This document shows, one piece after another, positions 45,538 through 55,283 of a DNA stretch of 64,000 bases. This DNA comes from Tricholomella constricta (Eukaryota > Basidiomycota > Agaricomycetes > Agaricales > Lyophyllaceae), in contig JAACJP010000010.1 in assembly GCA_013368375.1 (NCBI GenBank), forward strand, positions 744,001 through 808,000, written 5' to 3'. Each line of letters begins with the position of its first letter. Position 1 is the first letter of the stretch. The notes beneath the pieces were generated by a model. That model was given only the letters and a program-made list of their open reading frames with translations. It was not told the origin of the DNA and searched no databases. The translations under genes and the position numbers were made by a program.

Positions 45538-48500
45538 TCACCCCCCCTCTTGAATCGCAACGGCTCGGTGCGGGGTGACGGTGGCGAAGACGGCGGGGGA
45601 CAGAGTGAAGATGCCACGGATGTGGCGCGCGGCATCGGGATTGTCGCGGTGGAATTTGCGCACCAGGTCGGGGGCGACGACATTCTCCCGGGGCTCCCAC
45701 GAAGCTTCTTCGTAGCCGTAGCCTTTCCACAAGATCTTGTACTGGAGTTTCTTGCGAAAGATGCGGCTGTCGAGGATTTTGTGGACTTCGTAGTGGGGCT
45801 CGTCGTTGATGATATCTGGGGGCGGCGGTGGATCAGACTGCCGACCTTCGATGGGGTCCGTGACAGCGGGGACAAGCTTTACGACGTGGAAGACCGGATG
45901 GATGCGCTTCATGGACTGAGGCAACAGAAGGCGATATGCGAGCGGGCCGATTCGCCTTTGCACGACGAAAGGGCCGAGGTAGCGATGCGACAACTTCTTA
46001 GACGGTCGGGTCGTAGAAATGTCGGCCGCGTCCAAGTACACCTTGTCGCCAGGCTGGTAGTCGGGCGCTGGGGCGTGTCGCTGGTTGTAATACCGCTCCA
46101 TGTCGTCCTTTGCTTTTGCAAGCGCCGCCTTAGCTTCCTCCTGGGCTTCCTTCATGCGCTCCACGAACTCTTCGGCCGACTCGTTCTTGGACGCGCCCTG
46201 ACGCGGCTCAAAGCCCATGCGCGGATGCCGACCCGTGTCGAGCAGGAAGGGGGTCTGCTGCGTCGCCGAGTGTACATGGTTGTTGTAACTGAATTCGGCG
46301 TCGGGCAACAGGTCCTCCCAGTCGTTCTGGCGCTCGTTGCAGAAGACCCGCAGGAATTGTTCCAGCTCCTGGTTGACGCGCTCAGTCTGCCCGTCGGTCT
46401 GCGGGTGGTACGCCGTCGAAGCCGACAGCTTGATACCCAGGAGTCGGTACAGCTCGCGCGTGAACTCGGCGACGAACTGTGGACCTCGATCGGAGACGAA
46501 TGCGTCGGGGAGACCGTGCAGCTTCCAGACGTGACGCCGGTAGAGATTGGCAGCTCCCAAGGCCGAACAGGTCGTGTGCGATGCGATGAAGTGCGCTCGC
46601 TTTCCGACCGAATCCACGACGTTCATGATCGCGTCGTGGCCGTTGGACTCGGGGAGCTCGGTGATGAAGTCCACCGAGACGACGTTCCAGCGACCTTCGG
46701 GGATTGGGAGCGGCTGCAGCTGTCCGACGGGGAGTTGGCGGCGGGGTTTCGTGCGCAAGCACATGTCGCAGGTGCTGGTGTAGGAACCGACAAAGCGCGA
46801 CATCTGAGGCCACCAGTAGTTGCGCGACACCAGCTCTAACGTCTTCCAGCGACCCGGGTGACCGGCGATCTTAGAGTCGTGGTGTTGTTCCACAATGCGT
46901 CGGCGAAGGTCAGGAACGTTCGGGACATAGATCCGTCCACGGAACGTGAGCAGACCGCCTTCCTCCCCCCACTCGCCGAAGCGTAGGGATCGACCGGCAG
47001 TCTTGGATGCCTTGACCAGTTGCGCCGCTTTCGCGACCGCGTCCTCCTGTGCGCCGTCGCGATTGCCCTTGCGAATCGCCTTCAGCACATCGTCTTCTTC
47101 TCCGACCAGTACCAGACCCTCGGTCGTGCGAATCGCGAAGAACTCGGGTTTGAGGAGCACAATGTCGGCATTGTCGCCACTTCCGTCGCCGTGATCAGCG
47201 CGACGCGACAGGGCGTCGGGTTTGCCCATGCTGCGTCCCGGACGGTGGTGGAGGGTGAAGTCGAAGTTGGCGAGGTAGAGCGACCAGCGGGCTTGCCGCC
47301 GATTGAGTTTCTTCGCGGTGAGGAAGTACTCAAGGTTTTTGTGGTCGGTCAAGATCTCTACCTTGTGCTTTGCGCCTTCCACAAAATGTCGCCACTCCTC
47401 CAGAGACCGGATGATCGCCAGCATCTCCTTGTCGTGGATCTCGTAGTTCCGCTCGACTGCGTTCAAGCTCTTCGAGTAGAACGCGACCGGGTGCCACTTG
47501 CCATCGGACGGCGACTCTTGCGACAGGACCGCGCCCGTCGCGAAGTCGGACGAATCAGCTTCGATGCGGTACGGTCGGTCGTCGTCGGGGAATGCGAGCA
47601 CTGGTCGCGACGTGATCGCAGACTTCAGGAGGTCAAAGGCCGACTGTTCCGACGCTTCCCAGCGCCAGGCGACGTCCTTGCCCGTCAGATCGAACAGGGG
47701 TCGGGCGTGGTGCGAGAAGTCCTGGATGAACCGTCGATAGAAATTGGTGAAGCCCAAGAACGCTTGCACCTCCTTCTTGTTCCTCGGCGCCGGCCACTCC
47801 GACACCCCAGCGACCTTGACCGGATCCATTTCCGCTTGCCCGTGCGAGATGATCAGCCCGAGATACTCGACCTTGGTCTGTTCGAACTCGCATTTCTCGG
47901 GTTTTAAGAACAACTTATGTTCGCGGAGTCGGTCCAGTACGAGTCGCGCGACCCGACGGTGTTCCTCGAGAGTCTTGGTGTAAATCAAGATATCGTCGAG
48001 GTACACGCAAACAACACCCTCGGCGATCAGATCGCGGAAGATGTCATTCATCATGGTCTGGAATGTGGCGGGGCTGTTCGTGAGGCCGAAGAACATGACG
48101 AGCGGCTCAAAGAGACCGCGGTTCGTCCGAAACGCTGCCTTCCACTCGTCGCCTTCCTTGATCCGAACGTTGTTGTACCCCCATCGGACGTCCAGCTTGG
48201 TGAAGTACCGCGCGCCGCGGAGGTTGTTCACCAGTTCGCTAATGAGAGGCAGTGGGTACCGGTTCTTCACCGTAAGCGCGTTGAGCGTCCGATAGTCCTG
48301 CACCAGCCGGAGCGCACCATCCTTCTTCTTGATGAAGAACACTGGCGAAGCCATGGGCGACTTCGACGGACGGATCCGACCCGACTCGAGGTTCTCCTTG
48401 AGGAACGCATCGAGCTCGACTTGCTCCGCCGGCGACAGTGGGTAGACTTTGGTGCCGGACGGCGAAGCGCCCGGCTCCAACTCAATCGCGTGATCCCACT

Positions 48501-49578
48501 GTTTGCGATCGGGGAGTTCGTCGAACGCGACCTTGGAGAAAACGTCCTCAAAGTCGTGGAGGTGGGTCGGGACGGCGTCGCGGAACGACTTGGGCACAGA
48601 GTTCGCGGCATGCGCTTCCGCGAGTCGCTGCGATGTTGTTTGACTGGCACGAATGTGCGCCACAGTCGGAGGAGGGTGGATCGCAGTCGCAAAGATGCGG
48701 TCGCCATTCAGGAAGGTCTCCGCAAGGAAGTCGTCCGACTCTGGATCGGGTTCCTCCATGACTGGGGTGTAGGGGAGGAATTCGTCCGTGTCAGAGTCGT
48801 CCTCGACGTAGGGGCTGGTCGGGGCGCGCAGATCCGGCTCTGTGGTCGGAATTCCTTCCGCCCGACAGGCCCGAATGGCAGCTCGCAGTTTGGTGCGCGA
48901 GCGCCGCTCTTCCTTGGCCTCAACCTTGCAGGTGTCGCAATGCGACGGCGCCCGACTCATTTTCACCTTTTTCGTTGCCCAATCAATGTCGGGGTTGTGG
49001 TCTCGGAGCCAGGTGAATCCGAGGATGAGATCCTGCTTCCCGATGCCTGCGACCGCGAACAGCACCCGTTCGGAGTGACCGTCGTAGCGTAGAACCGCGT
49101 CTACAACATATTCGATGGCGCCCGCTTGATTAGGGGTCCCATCGACGTTATAGGCTAGTGACGGGCGGTTCAGCTGTCGGGTCTTCAACTTGTGCTTCTC
49201 CACAAAGGCGGTGTTAATGAAGCATCCTGTGGCTCCGCTGTCAACAAGGGCAGAGAGCGAGTGCGTCTCCTGGGTGTCGGTGGTCTCAAGCTCGACCTTG
49301 AGCGACAGGGATAAGGAGTCGGGGGAGGCGGCGATCACGAAGCGGCGGGGTAGTCGTTTTTCCCAGCGTGGTAGTCCGCGACGCGACGGTGCGGTCGGCT
49401 TGGTCGGAGCGACCGACGGAGGTGGCGATTGGTCAGGGGGGGATTGTACGTCTTCGTCGATTGGTTCACCCGTAGAAGTAGCAGCAATATTAAGTATATT
49501 GGGGTACTCTACGGAGAGGGGGGCGAACCGATTACGACTAGACAACGGGGGCGTACTTTTCACCCGTTGTGCGACTAA
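45538..49578 (-). CDS. Pol of Gypsy element 2 (protease, RT, RNase H, integrase, chromodomain)
   Basis: About 1,340 residues, no ATG at its head: the frame is entered by -1 slippage at the gag stop (codon TTA 49578-49576 is the first in the new frame). Domains in order: aspartic protease LVDSGATGCFI; RT with KLDVRWGYNNVRI, FGLTNSPATFQ and VYLDDILIY (near 48,000); RNase H with IEADSSDFATGAVLSQ and TDHKNLEYF; integrase HHCC (HHDSKIAGHPG ... CDMCLRTK), DFITELPES, SDRGPQFVAEF and QTDGQTERVNQ; and a C-terminal chromodomain YEVHKILDSR to ILWKGYGYEEASWEP. All catalytic residues are in place. The chromodomain usually guides integration to heterochromatin. Confidence 0.95.
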   Translation of the reverse strand, partial: LVAQRVKSTPPLSSRNRFAPLSVEYPNILNIAATSTGEPIDEDVQSPPDQSPPPSVAPTKPTAPSRRGLPRWEKRLPRRFVIAASPDSLSLSLKVELETTDTQETHSLSALVDSGATGCFINTAFVEKHKLKTRQLNRPSLAYNVDGTPNQAGAIEYVVDAVLRYDGHSERVLFAVAGIGKQDLILGFTWLRDHNPDIDWATKKVKMSRAPSHCDTCKVEAKEERRSRTKLRAAIRACRAEGIPTTEPDLRAPTSPYVEDDSDTDEFLPYTPVMEEPDPESDDFLAETFLNGDRIFATAIHPPPTVAHIRASQTTSQRLAEAHAANSVPKSFRDAVPTHLHDFEDVFSKVAFDELPDRKQWDHAIELEPGASPSGTKVYPLSPAEQVELDAFLKENLESGRIRPSKSPMASPVFFIKKKDGALRLVQDYRTLNALTVKNRYPLPLISELVNNLRGARYFTKLDVRWGYNNVRIKEGDEWKAAFRTNRGLFEPLVMFFGLTNSPATFQTMMNDIFRDLIAEGVVCVYLDDILIYTKTLEEHRRVARLVLDRLREHKLFLKPEKCEFEQTKVEYLGLIISHGQAEMDPVKVAGVSEWPAPRNKKEVQAFLGFTNFYRRFIQDFSHHARPLFDLTGKDVAWRWEASEQSAFDLLKSAITSRPVLAFPDDDRPYRIEADSSDFATGAVLSQESPSDGKWHPVAFYSKSLNAVERNYEIHDKEMLAIIRSLEEWRHFVEGAKHKVEILTDHKNLEYFLTAKKLNRRQARWSLYLANFDFTLHHRPGRSMGKPDALSRRADHGDGSGDNADIVLLKPEFFAIRTTEGLVLVGEEDDVLKAIRKGNRDGAQEDAVAKAAQLVKASKTAGRSLRFGEWGEEGGLLTFRGRIYVPNVPDLRRRIVEQHHDSKIAGHPGRWKTLELVSRNYWWPQMSRFVGSYTSTCDMCLRTKPRRQLPVGQLQPLPIPEGRWNVVSVDFITELPESNGHDAIMNVVDSVGKRAHFIASHTTCSALGAANLYRRHVWKLHGLPDAFVSDRGPQFVAEFTRELYRLLGIKLSASTAYHPQTDGQTERVNQELEQFLRVFCNERQNDWEDLLPDAEFSYNNHVHSATQQTPFLLDTGRHPRMGFEPRQGASKNESAEEFVERMKEAQEEAKAALAKAKDDMERYYNQRHAPAPDYQPGDKVYLDAADISTTRPSKKLSHRYLGPFVVQRRIGPLAYRLLLPQSMKRIHPVFHVVKLVPAVTDPIEGRQSDPPPPPDIINDEPHYEVHKILDSRIFRKKLQYKILWKGYGYEEASWEPRENVVAPDLVRKFHRDNPDAARHIRGIFTLSPAVFATVTPHRAVAIQEGG

Positions 49579-50792
49579 AAATCCTCTTCCGTGGCCAAGG
49601 CGGTCGGGTCGGCCGACTCGGGAGTCGGGTCAGCCGGGATCGCATCCTTGCGCGCCAGTAGCTGCATGATCAGCTCATCCAGTTCCTCCGGCATGATGTG
49701 GCGCACGTCGAAGCGCAATGGACAGTCACGCCAGAAGTGCCCCGGTTGTTTGCACCGACGGCACTTGTCGTCGCGAGCAGGGCGACCGGTGAATCGGTCA
49801 ATGTCCATAGGGACATCGGGAGAAAGAGCCGGCGCTCGGGGGGCATGCGCGACATGCGTCGGAGCCGACACACGAGCAGGAGCGACTGGTTGCGCAGAAG
49901 GTCGCCAGTGGAGAACTGGCGCGACTGGGTGCACAGGGACGAGGGCGGTCGGGCGACTAGCCGACGGGATGGTCGGAGGTGTCCGACGGTGGAAGTCCTC
50001 CTCGGTCCTCATGATGAAGTCCTGGGAGCGGGCGATCGCTAGCCAGTCCTCGATCTTGGAGTCGTTGGGCCGACCCGTGGTGATGCTTCCGAGTCGCTTC
50101 GAAAGCTTCGGGTCCATGCCCCGACGGAACTTGAGGACCAGGTGGCGACCATCCGGGTAGTCGGCCTTGACCCACAGGGCCTTGAACGAGTCTATGTACT
50201 CGTCGATGGTGCGCCCGTTCTGGAAATACGCCGTCGACTCGAGGATGAGCGCGGCGTCGGCGACCTCGTCAAACAGGAAGAACTCCTTCTCGAAGTTCGA
50301 TACGAAGTCGTCCCAGGTCGGGAACGCGCGCTTCACCGACCCGCACTGAAAGACGCGACCGACGAAGTCGGCAGCGCGACCGTGTTGCATGAACGACAAC
50401 ACCCAGCTAATTCGGGCGTGGTCGTCGGTGAACTGCCCGGTGGTCAGCGAGAAGTAGAGCTGACACGCATTCCAGAAGGCACGTCCGCCCGATCGTGCGC
50501 CATCGTAGGTGGGAGGAGGCGACGGCCGAATGTGCGATCCTGATCGCGGAGGGGGAGACGTCGGCGAGGGTTGCGCCGGCGTCGCGGGGGTCGTAGATGC
50601 TGCTGGGGAGGCAGCGGAGGGGTTCCCCAAAACGAGGGTATCTAAAAGAGAGGAGATGCGGTCCAGGGTGGCCGAGTTGGAGGTTTGGGTGTGGGAGAGA
50701 GCCGATATCGTGGTTTCAAGGCTAGCCAGTCGCTCTTCTGGCGTAAGCGCAGGGGGGGGCGACGGCGTGTCAAATTCACCGAATTCGGACAT
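49575..50792 (-). CDS. Gag of Gypsy element 2
   Basis: ATG at 50792 gives 405 residues; the open frame extends upstream only through non-ATG codons. A heptad-like N-terminal helix (LASLETTISALSHTQ to LDRISSLLDTL) and a Pro/Ser-rich linker come before the retrotransposon Gag core (FWNACQLYFSLT). A CCHC knuckle, CRRCKQPGHFWRDC, follows. It ends GAT TTT TAG; the five T's allow the -1 shift into pol. Confidence 0.93.
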   Translation of the reverse strand: MSEFGEFDTPSPPPALTPEERLASLETTISALSHTQTSNSATLDRISSLLDTLVLGNPSAASPAASTTPATPAQPSPTSPPPRSGSHIRPSPPPTYDGARSGGRAFWNACQLYFSLTTGQFTDDHARISWVLSFMQHGRAADFVGRVFQCGSVKRAFPTWDDFVSNFEKEFFLFDEVADAALILESTAYFQNGRTIDEYIDSFKALWVKADYPDGRHLVLKFRRGMDPKLSKRLGSITTGRPNDSKIEDWLAIARSQDFIMRTEEDFHRRTPPTIPSASRPTALVPVHPVAPVLHWRPSAQPVAPARVSAPTHVAHAPRAPALSPDVPMDIDRFTGRPARDDKCRRCKQPGHFWRDCPLRFDVRHIMPEELDELIMQLLARKDAIPADPTPESADPTALATEEDF

Positions 50793-50906
50793 CTCGAGAC
50801 GGGACTCGGGCGGTGATCGGAGCGGACGCGCGTTGGACGGGTTGCATGTAGCAGACACGTGTTTCGACGCGGGAGCTCGATCGGTCGCCTTGCCGGGTCT
50901 TAGGTG

Positions 50907-50917
50907 TAGTCTATTCT
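50907..50917 (-). promoter_or_regulatory. Candidate self-primer binding site of Gypsy element 2
   Basis: Sense strand AGAATAGACTA starts two bases after the 5' LTR. It is the exact reverse complement of TAGTCTATTCT in the LTR (51046-51036), which lies about 25-30 nt after a TATA-like TATATA and so may be the start of the RNA. An 11-nt match is the size used by Tf1. Confidence 0.6.
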
Positions 50918-50919
50918 GC

Positions 50920-51389
50920 TGTTAGGGCGACCTCACGAGCAGAGCTGAGTCGTACTGGCAGAGGGGAATCCGAAGTTATATTAAGTACAGTAAGGAATGT
51001 AAAGAGGGGCTTACCTGGCAGAGGGGAATCCGAAGAGAATAGACTAAGGATCCCCAATGCCAGTGGGCCGACTATATACGAGTACTGTACATAATAATCA
51101 AGGAATGGTCTGCGGCGCGTGTATGGACACGTTCCCGACGCTGTCCGATCCTCGTGGCTCAGGGTACGGACACGAGTTGGGACAGCCGACGTCGGGATGT
51201 CGGGTGGTCGGGATCGGCGTCGGGCGCGCGCAGGGAGAGATGGGAAGCGACAGGAAGTGTGTAAGTATATACACCGACGCTTGGGTCGGAGCGTCGGGGG
51301 TCGGGATCGCGAACGGTCGGGGGAGCGATCGCATGAGCGGGGGGACGATCGGTGAGCGTCGGAGGGCGCGAAAGGGAGTTCCCCTAACA
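50920..51389 (-). repeat. 5' LTR of Gypsy element 2
   Basis: 470 bp, same as the 3' copy by eye. It carries TATATA (near 51072-51077) and the presumed RNA start just downstream. Confidence 0.95.
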
Positions 51390-51415
51390 CCTACTCTTCC
51401 TCTCTGCACCTGTTC

Positions 51416-52640
51416 TCAATGTCTCTTTGCTCTTCTGCCAATCTCGTTCTGTCTTTGGGTATAAATCGTCGCAGTCTTCAGGCGCTGAACTCGCCCGGTA
51501 TCACGACACCAGCGACGGTCTCTAGTGTGTAGCCATCTTGGTATGATCCTGTGTGGCTGGGACCATTTAGGCAGGAGCTCCGCTCCATTTTGAAGGTGTA
51601 ATCTAGATCGCTTCTGTACCAATTGACCCTTTGTGAAAATTACTTCGCCTGGTTTTCATTCGAGGATGCTTTTGTCAAACAGTGACTTCCTCTTGACTGC
51701 GTGCACCACCACTTGTGCGTACCCATCGAGTCTTTGCTGTTCCATGTATGCCATCTGTGTTGTGACATCGCTGCCCGTTAGCGGGAGGGTGCTCAGCTCC
51801 ACACTGGTTGGCTTCGTGTTCACCACCAGTCCCAGCATGAGCTCCTTTGGTGCAAATTTCAGTGCTGGCAATATGTGCCAGTTGATAATGCATATTGCAT
51901 CGTCGAAGTGTGTTTCAACACGTGGAGCAGGATCTTGTTGGTGCCTTCGATGAGGCCGTTAATTCACAGTGAGTATGCTGTGACAATGTGCGTTCTTGTG
52001 CCTCATTCCTTGCAGAAGTCTCTCACCGCTTTGTTATTAAAGTGGGGCCCTCCGTTGGTCATGAACACCTCTGGCAGGGCAAAATCATGAAAAATCTTTG
52101 ACAGGCTGTCCTCGGTGGTTTTCCCACTTCCCGTGGATTTGTACTTGTGCCCCCAGACATGCTGGGAGTAAGTGTCGAGGTACAAGCCCACCGTGTTGTA
52201 CTTCCCTTTGCCCTTGGGCAGGGCAAAGTAATCTCCAACCAACAGCTCGAACGGGTGCCGCCACATAATCGGGTCTAGTAGGGCATGAAGGTGGGTACCG
52301 CCAAAGTTCTTGCAGTGCCCGCAGTGTTTGATGCCTTCGATGATTGCGCCATCGAGGCCCGGTGTCCATATTCGGTCAAGGAGTGCTTTTTTGACCGCAT
52401 CCCTCTGCCAGTGTCCATTTTTCATGTGTTCTTCCTGTGCCAGCTCCACTGCCTCTTTTCTCAAGGTCCCGATGTCCTCCGGCTACTCGGCACAACTTGC
52501 CCTTGTCGACCATGTCTTGGGTGCTCGGTGTTTGCTCTGAAAGATCTCCAGAATTCTTAGCCTCCCAGAGCCTCAAAAATGGGAGAGGACACAATTTTCA
52601 CTGGTTTTCTCCCCTTGATGCAGGGAAGTCTTGACAGGGC
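51416..52640 (-). pseudogene. Decayed Gypsy-type integrase remnant
   Basis: The best part (52464-52003) reads through a zinc-binding HHCC region (HMKNGHWQRDAV ... HCGHCKNFGG), VGDYFALPKGKGKYN with the first catalytic Asp, and TNGGPHFNNKAVRDF with the second. In-frame stops follow, then INGLIEGTNKILLHVL with the Glu and a C-terminal part (QMAYMEQQRLDGYAQVVVHA). No LTRs or RT are recognisable around it. It is a different, much older family than elements 1 and 2. Confidence 0.75.
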
Positions 52641-52872
52641 TTGCTCGGATCTATGCGGTGTGTCCCAGAAATAAAAGAGTGACTTAGAATCTTGTGGGAC
52701 ACGCAGTTTGAAATTGAGTGTTTCCAAACTTGTGAGGAAGGAGCTCAATGGAGCACTTACTACACGAGTGACATGAGTTTAGATTTTTGGAAGTTTTCTT
52801 TGAACCTCTTGTCATCTCGCAACTTTACGCATTTCTGGCACCAGCTCTCGTTCTCTCTCAAAAAACAACACA

Positions 52873-53181
52873 TGTCGTCGCGAACAAAACCTGGGGCCAG
52901 GGGTAAGAATACCGATACGTTTGCAGGACGACTCCGGTCCAGAAACGATGAGCGTTCAGGGTCAACTATTGATGGAAACGTCCATCAGAATGATCCAGAT
53001 GGGGCAGGCGAGCTCTCAAACCCCACGGCGGGCATGGGTGCTGGTAGGTCCAGCCAGCGAGATGAGGAGAGCGAGGAAGACAAGGAACTCCCTGACATAC
53101 TCGACGATGAGGACGATGGACACCAAAATCAGGCACCATTTCCTAGGACCACCTCAGGTCAGGAGCCTGCAGTTCGGTGAT
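52873..53181 (+). CDS. Short acidic ORF, possibly transposon-derived
   Basis: 102 codons from ATG at 52873, hydrophilic, with an acidic run (EESEEDKELPDILDDEDD). No known domain. It lies in transposon debris and may be a Gag N-terminus remnant or chance. Confidence 0.2.
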
Positions 53182-54189
53182 AGAGCTAGAAGGTATGTAC
53201 GTGCTGTACACAACAACAAAACAACTAACAACTATAGGGGGCGAGAAGTGTTAAAAGTTCCCAAATACGCAAGTGTGCAGGGCTAAAAGGATGGTTTGGA
53301 CAAAGGTAAAGACGATCTGACTCGATATTAGTCGAACTGACGACGATGCGACGAGCGCGATAGTATGCGATAGTTCCCAGCTGGAACGGGTCGGCGACGC
53401 GACTGTTGATGTCGGTGACGCGACAACGAGACGAACGATGCTAAAACAGAGAACTCACGGGTTCGGGCGGTGGCTACGGGCGGACAGATATGGCGGTTTA
53501 CGAGATTTACGACAGTGGCGACGGTTACGGCGGTTTGCGATGGGTTTATACGATGAGGACGGTTTGGAGACGACGGAGACGATGGTTTTTGAGCTATTAA
53601 CTCTGAACGTGAGGGAAAATACGGGCTATAATTCACTGGGGGGGGGGTTTTAGGTACTACATGGGGGTGTTTTATATAGTAAGGTAAGTTTATCGGCTTT
53701 TAGTGCGACCACGCAGGTGTTTCATGTCGGGTCGTTGCCAAGTCTGATACCACGCGACCCGTTTTCTGAGGGACCAGTCGGTGTGTCGCGTCTATCGGTT
53801 GATTTGCGGTATCGGGTCGGACATGAGTTAGGGAAGCTTGGCGTTGCGGAGTTCCGTGAGGTAAGCGGATCCGTGCCGTGAATAGGAGGCGGAAGAGCGA
53901 GCCGGAGGACGCGTCATGGGTGGTGCCCCGATCGGTTATTGACACCTGACAAACGAACGTGCGCCATCACGGGTTGATTGCGCGACTATTCCGAATCCCG
54001 AAGGCTTCAAAGAGGGTCGGCCGATCCAGGTCAGTCGCATTTGAGTCGGCGAGTCGGTCGGTATCGTCGCGAGCGGTCCAGGGCTGTTTATCGTAGTCGG
54101 ACAGTAGGTATTGCTGCGAATGCTCCTGAGCAGTTTATCGTGACTGGACAGTCGGTCGGTGACCAGCCACGGAGGGTGCACATCATTGG
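53182..54189. other. no gene seen
   Basis: Sequence rich in short CGAC/CGGT-type motifs (near 53330-53580) without a convincing frame on either strand. Confidence 0.4.
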
Positions 54190-55283
54190 AGTGACGGAGG
54201 TGAGGGTCAGGCAGCGGACGATACAGAGGCGGCAGAACTGCTCGACATGCTGCAAGGGATGACGCAGAAACATCTTATGACAATGTTCAAGCTTGCCTCG
54301 CTCGTATTAGGTGACGGGAAGGCCACAAGGACTCTGAGGAGCAGAGCTTAGACACTCCTGGGGGTCGTAAAATGCTGTGGGGGGAGGAGGAGGAGCTCAC
54401 CGCCGAGGACGCGATAGACGAGGCGGACATGGAGATTCTGGAATGCCTCATCGCCCTCCTTCAGTGTCATTTCCACCTCCCGCTCACGTTGCTAACTCGC
54501 TCCATCTTAGGTGAGTTTCTCGTGGACCCGGGGTCAATCAAATGGACAAACTTTATCGGGTCTGACGGAAAGAAACGCACTGTCGTGGACGTCACGAAGT
54601 AACTTCTCGAGACTACTCTGCCTCACGAACAATTCAACGAGGCATGGAACAACCTCCTGGAGGTATACAGTAAGGTTTGGCCTGAGGCCATTGTCAATCG
54701 TTGGCGGAAACATCAGGACTACCTAATGCGGGTTCACGAGTGGGAGAGCAATTACCAGTTGACCCTCGAGTTTGACATTGAGGTACGGAGGCGCTATCTG
54801 GCTGCTCGGCGGGACTGGAGTGGGCCCACGTATCTCGCACGCCATCGCAAGATAGTTGACGAGGTGGACCGACGCCGAATGAAAGCTGAGTTTGCGGCGC
54901 TGGCGGCCTCCGTGGTTGCACCTGTTGTATGGAATCTTGACGCACCCTCGTCTGCACGGTTCACGCCGTACCCTGCACAGAGGAATTCCTTTCCGACCAG
55001 CGAGCCATTGCGCGCCCCCCGCGCGTCTTGCTGTCTCATCTGTGGGGGCGAGGGGCACCTTGGTGACAGTTGCAGCGCTGCCACGGTCTGGGGCGGGAAG
55101 CTTTTCGCTAAGTGGGACAGCAGTGAGCATACTGTTGTTGTCACCACCACTGGCCGACCCTTGTGTTACGCACACAATCCCAATGGGGAGCGTGGATGCA
55201 AATATGGCGCAAGGTGTCGTCGTGCCCACCTCTGCTCCCTTTGCGGCAGCCCCGATCATGGTTGCCATCCCAAGGCCTGCTGA
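54190..55283 (+). pseudogene. Gag-like zinc-finger protein of the DIRS-like element (broken)
   Basis: Coding blocks ELLDMLQGMTQKH, MLWGEEEELTAEDA, FNEAWNNLLEVYSKVWPEA and a long final open part (54726-55283) follow one another. A frameshift near 54310-54350 and a TAA at 54600 separate them. The final part has two cysteine clusters: CCLICGGEGHLGDSC, a CCHC-type knuckle, and C-X8-C-X5-CRRAH, a CCCH-type finger, then CSLCGSPDHGCHPKAC. Nucleic-acid binding is likely by family. Confidence 0.65.

Larger units (their letters stand above)
45068..51389 (-). mobile_element. Complete Ty3/Gypsy LTR retrotransposon, element 2
   Basis: 6,322 bp with 470-bp LTRs that look identical (TGTTAG...CTAACA) and a perfect target-site duplication CCTAC (45063-45067 and 51390-51394). 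Gag and pol are intact on the minus strand. The layout, -1 frameshift, chromodomain and self-primer candidate recall the Tf1/sushi group of chromoviruses. It is recent and probably competent. Confidence 0.96.

Noticed and set aside
45205..46839. 544-codon plus-strand ORF and other long plus-strand ORFs over Gypsy element 2
   Set aside because: They are antisense shadows of the intact pol and LTR and match no protein family; the minus-strand reading has all catalytic motifs.
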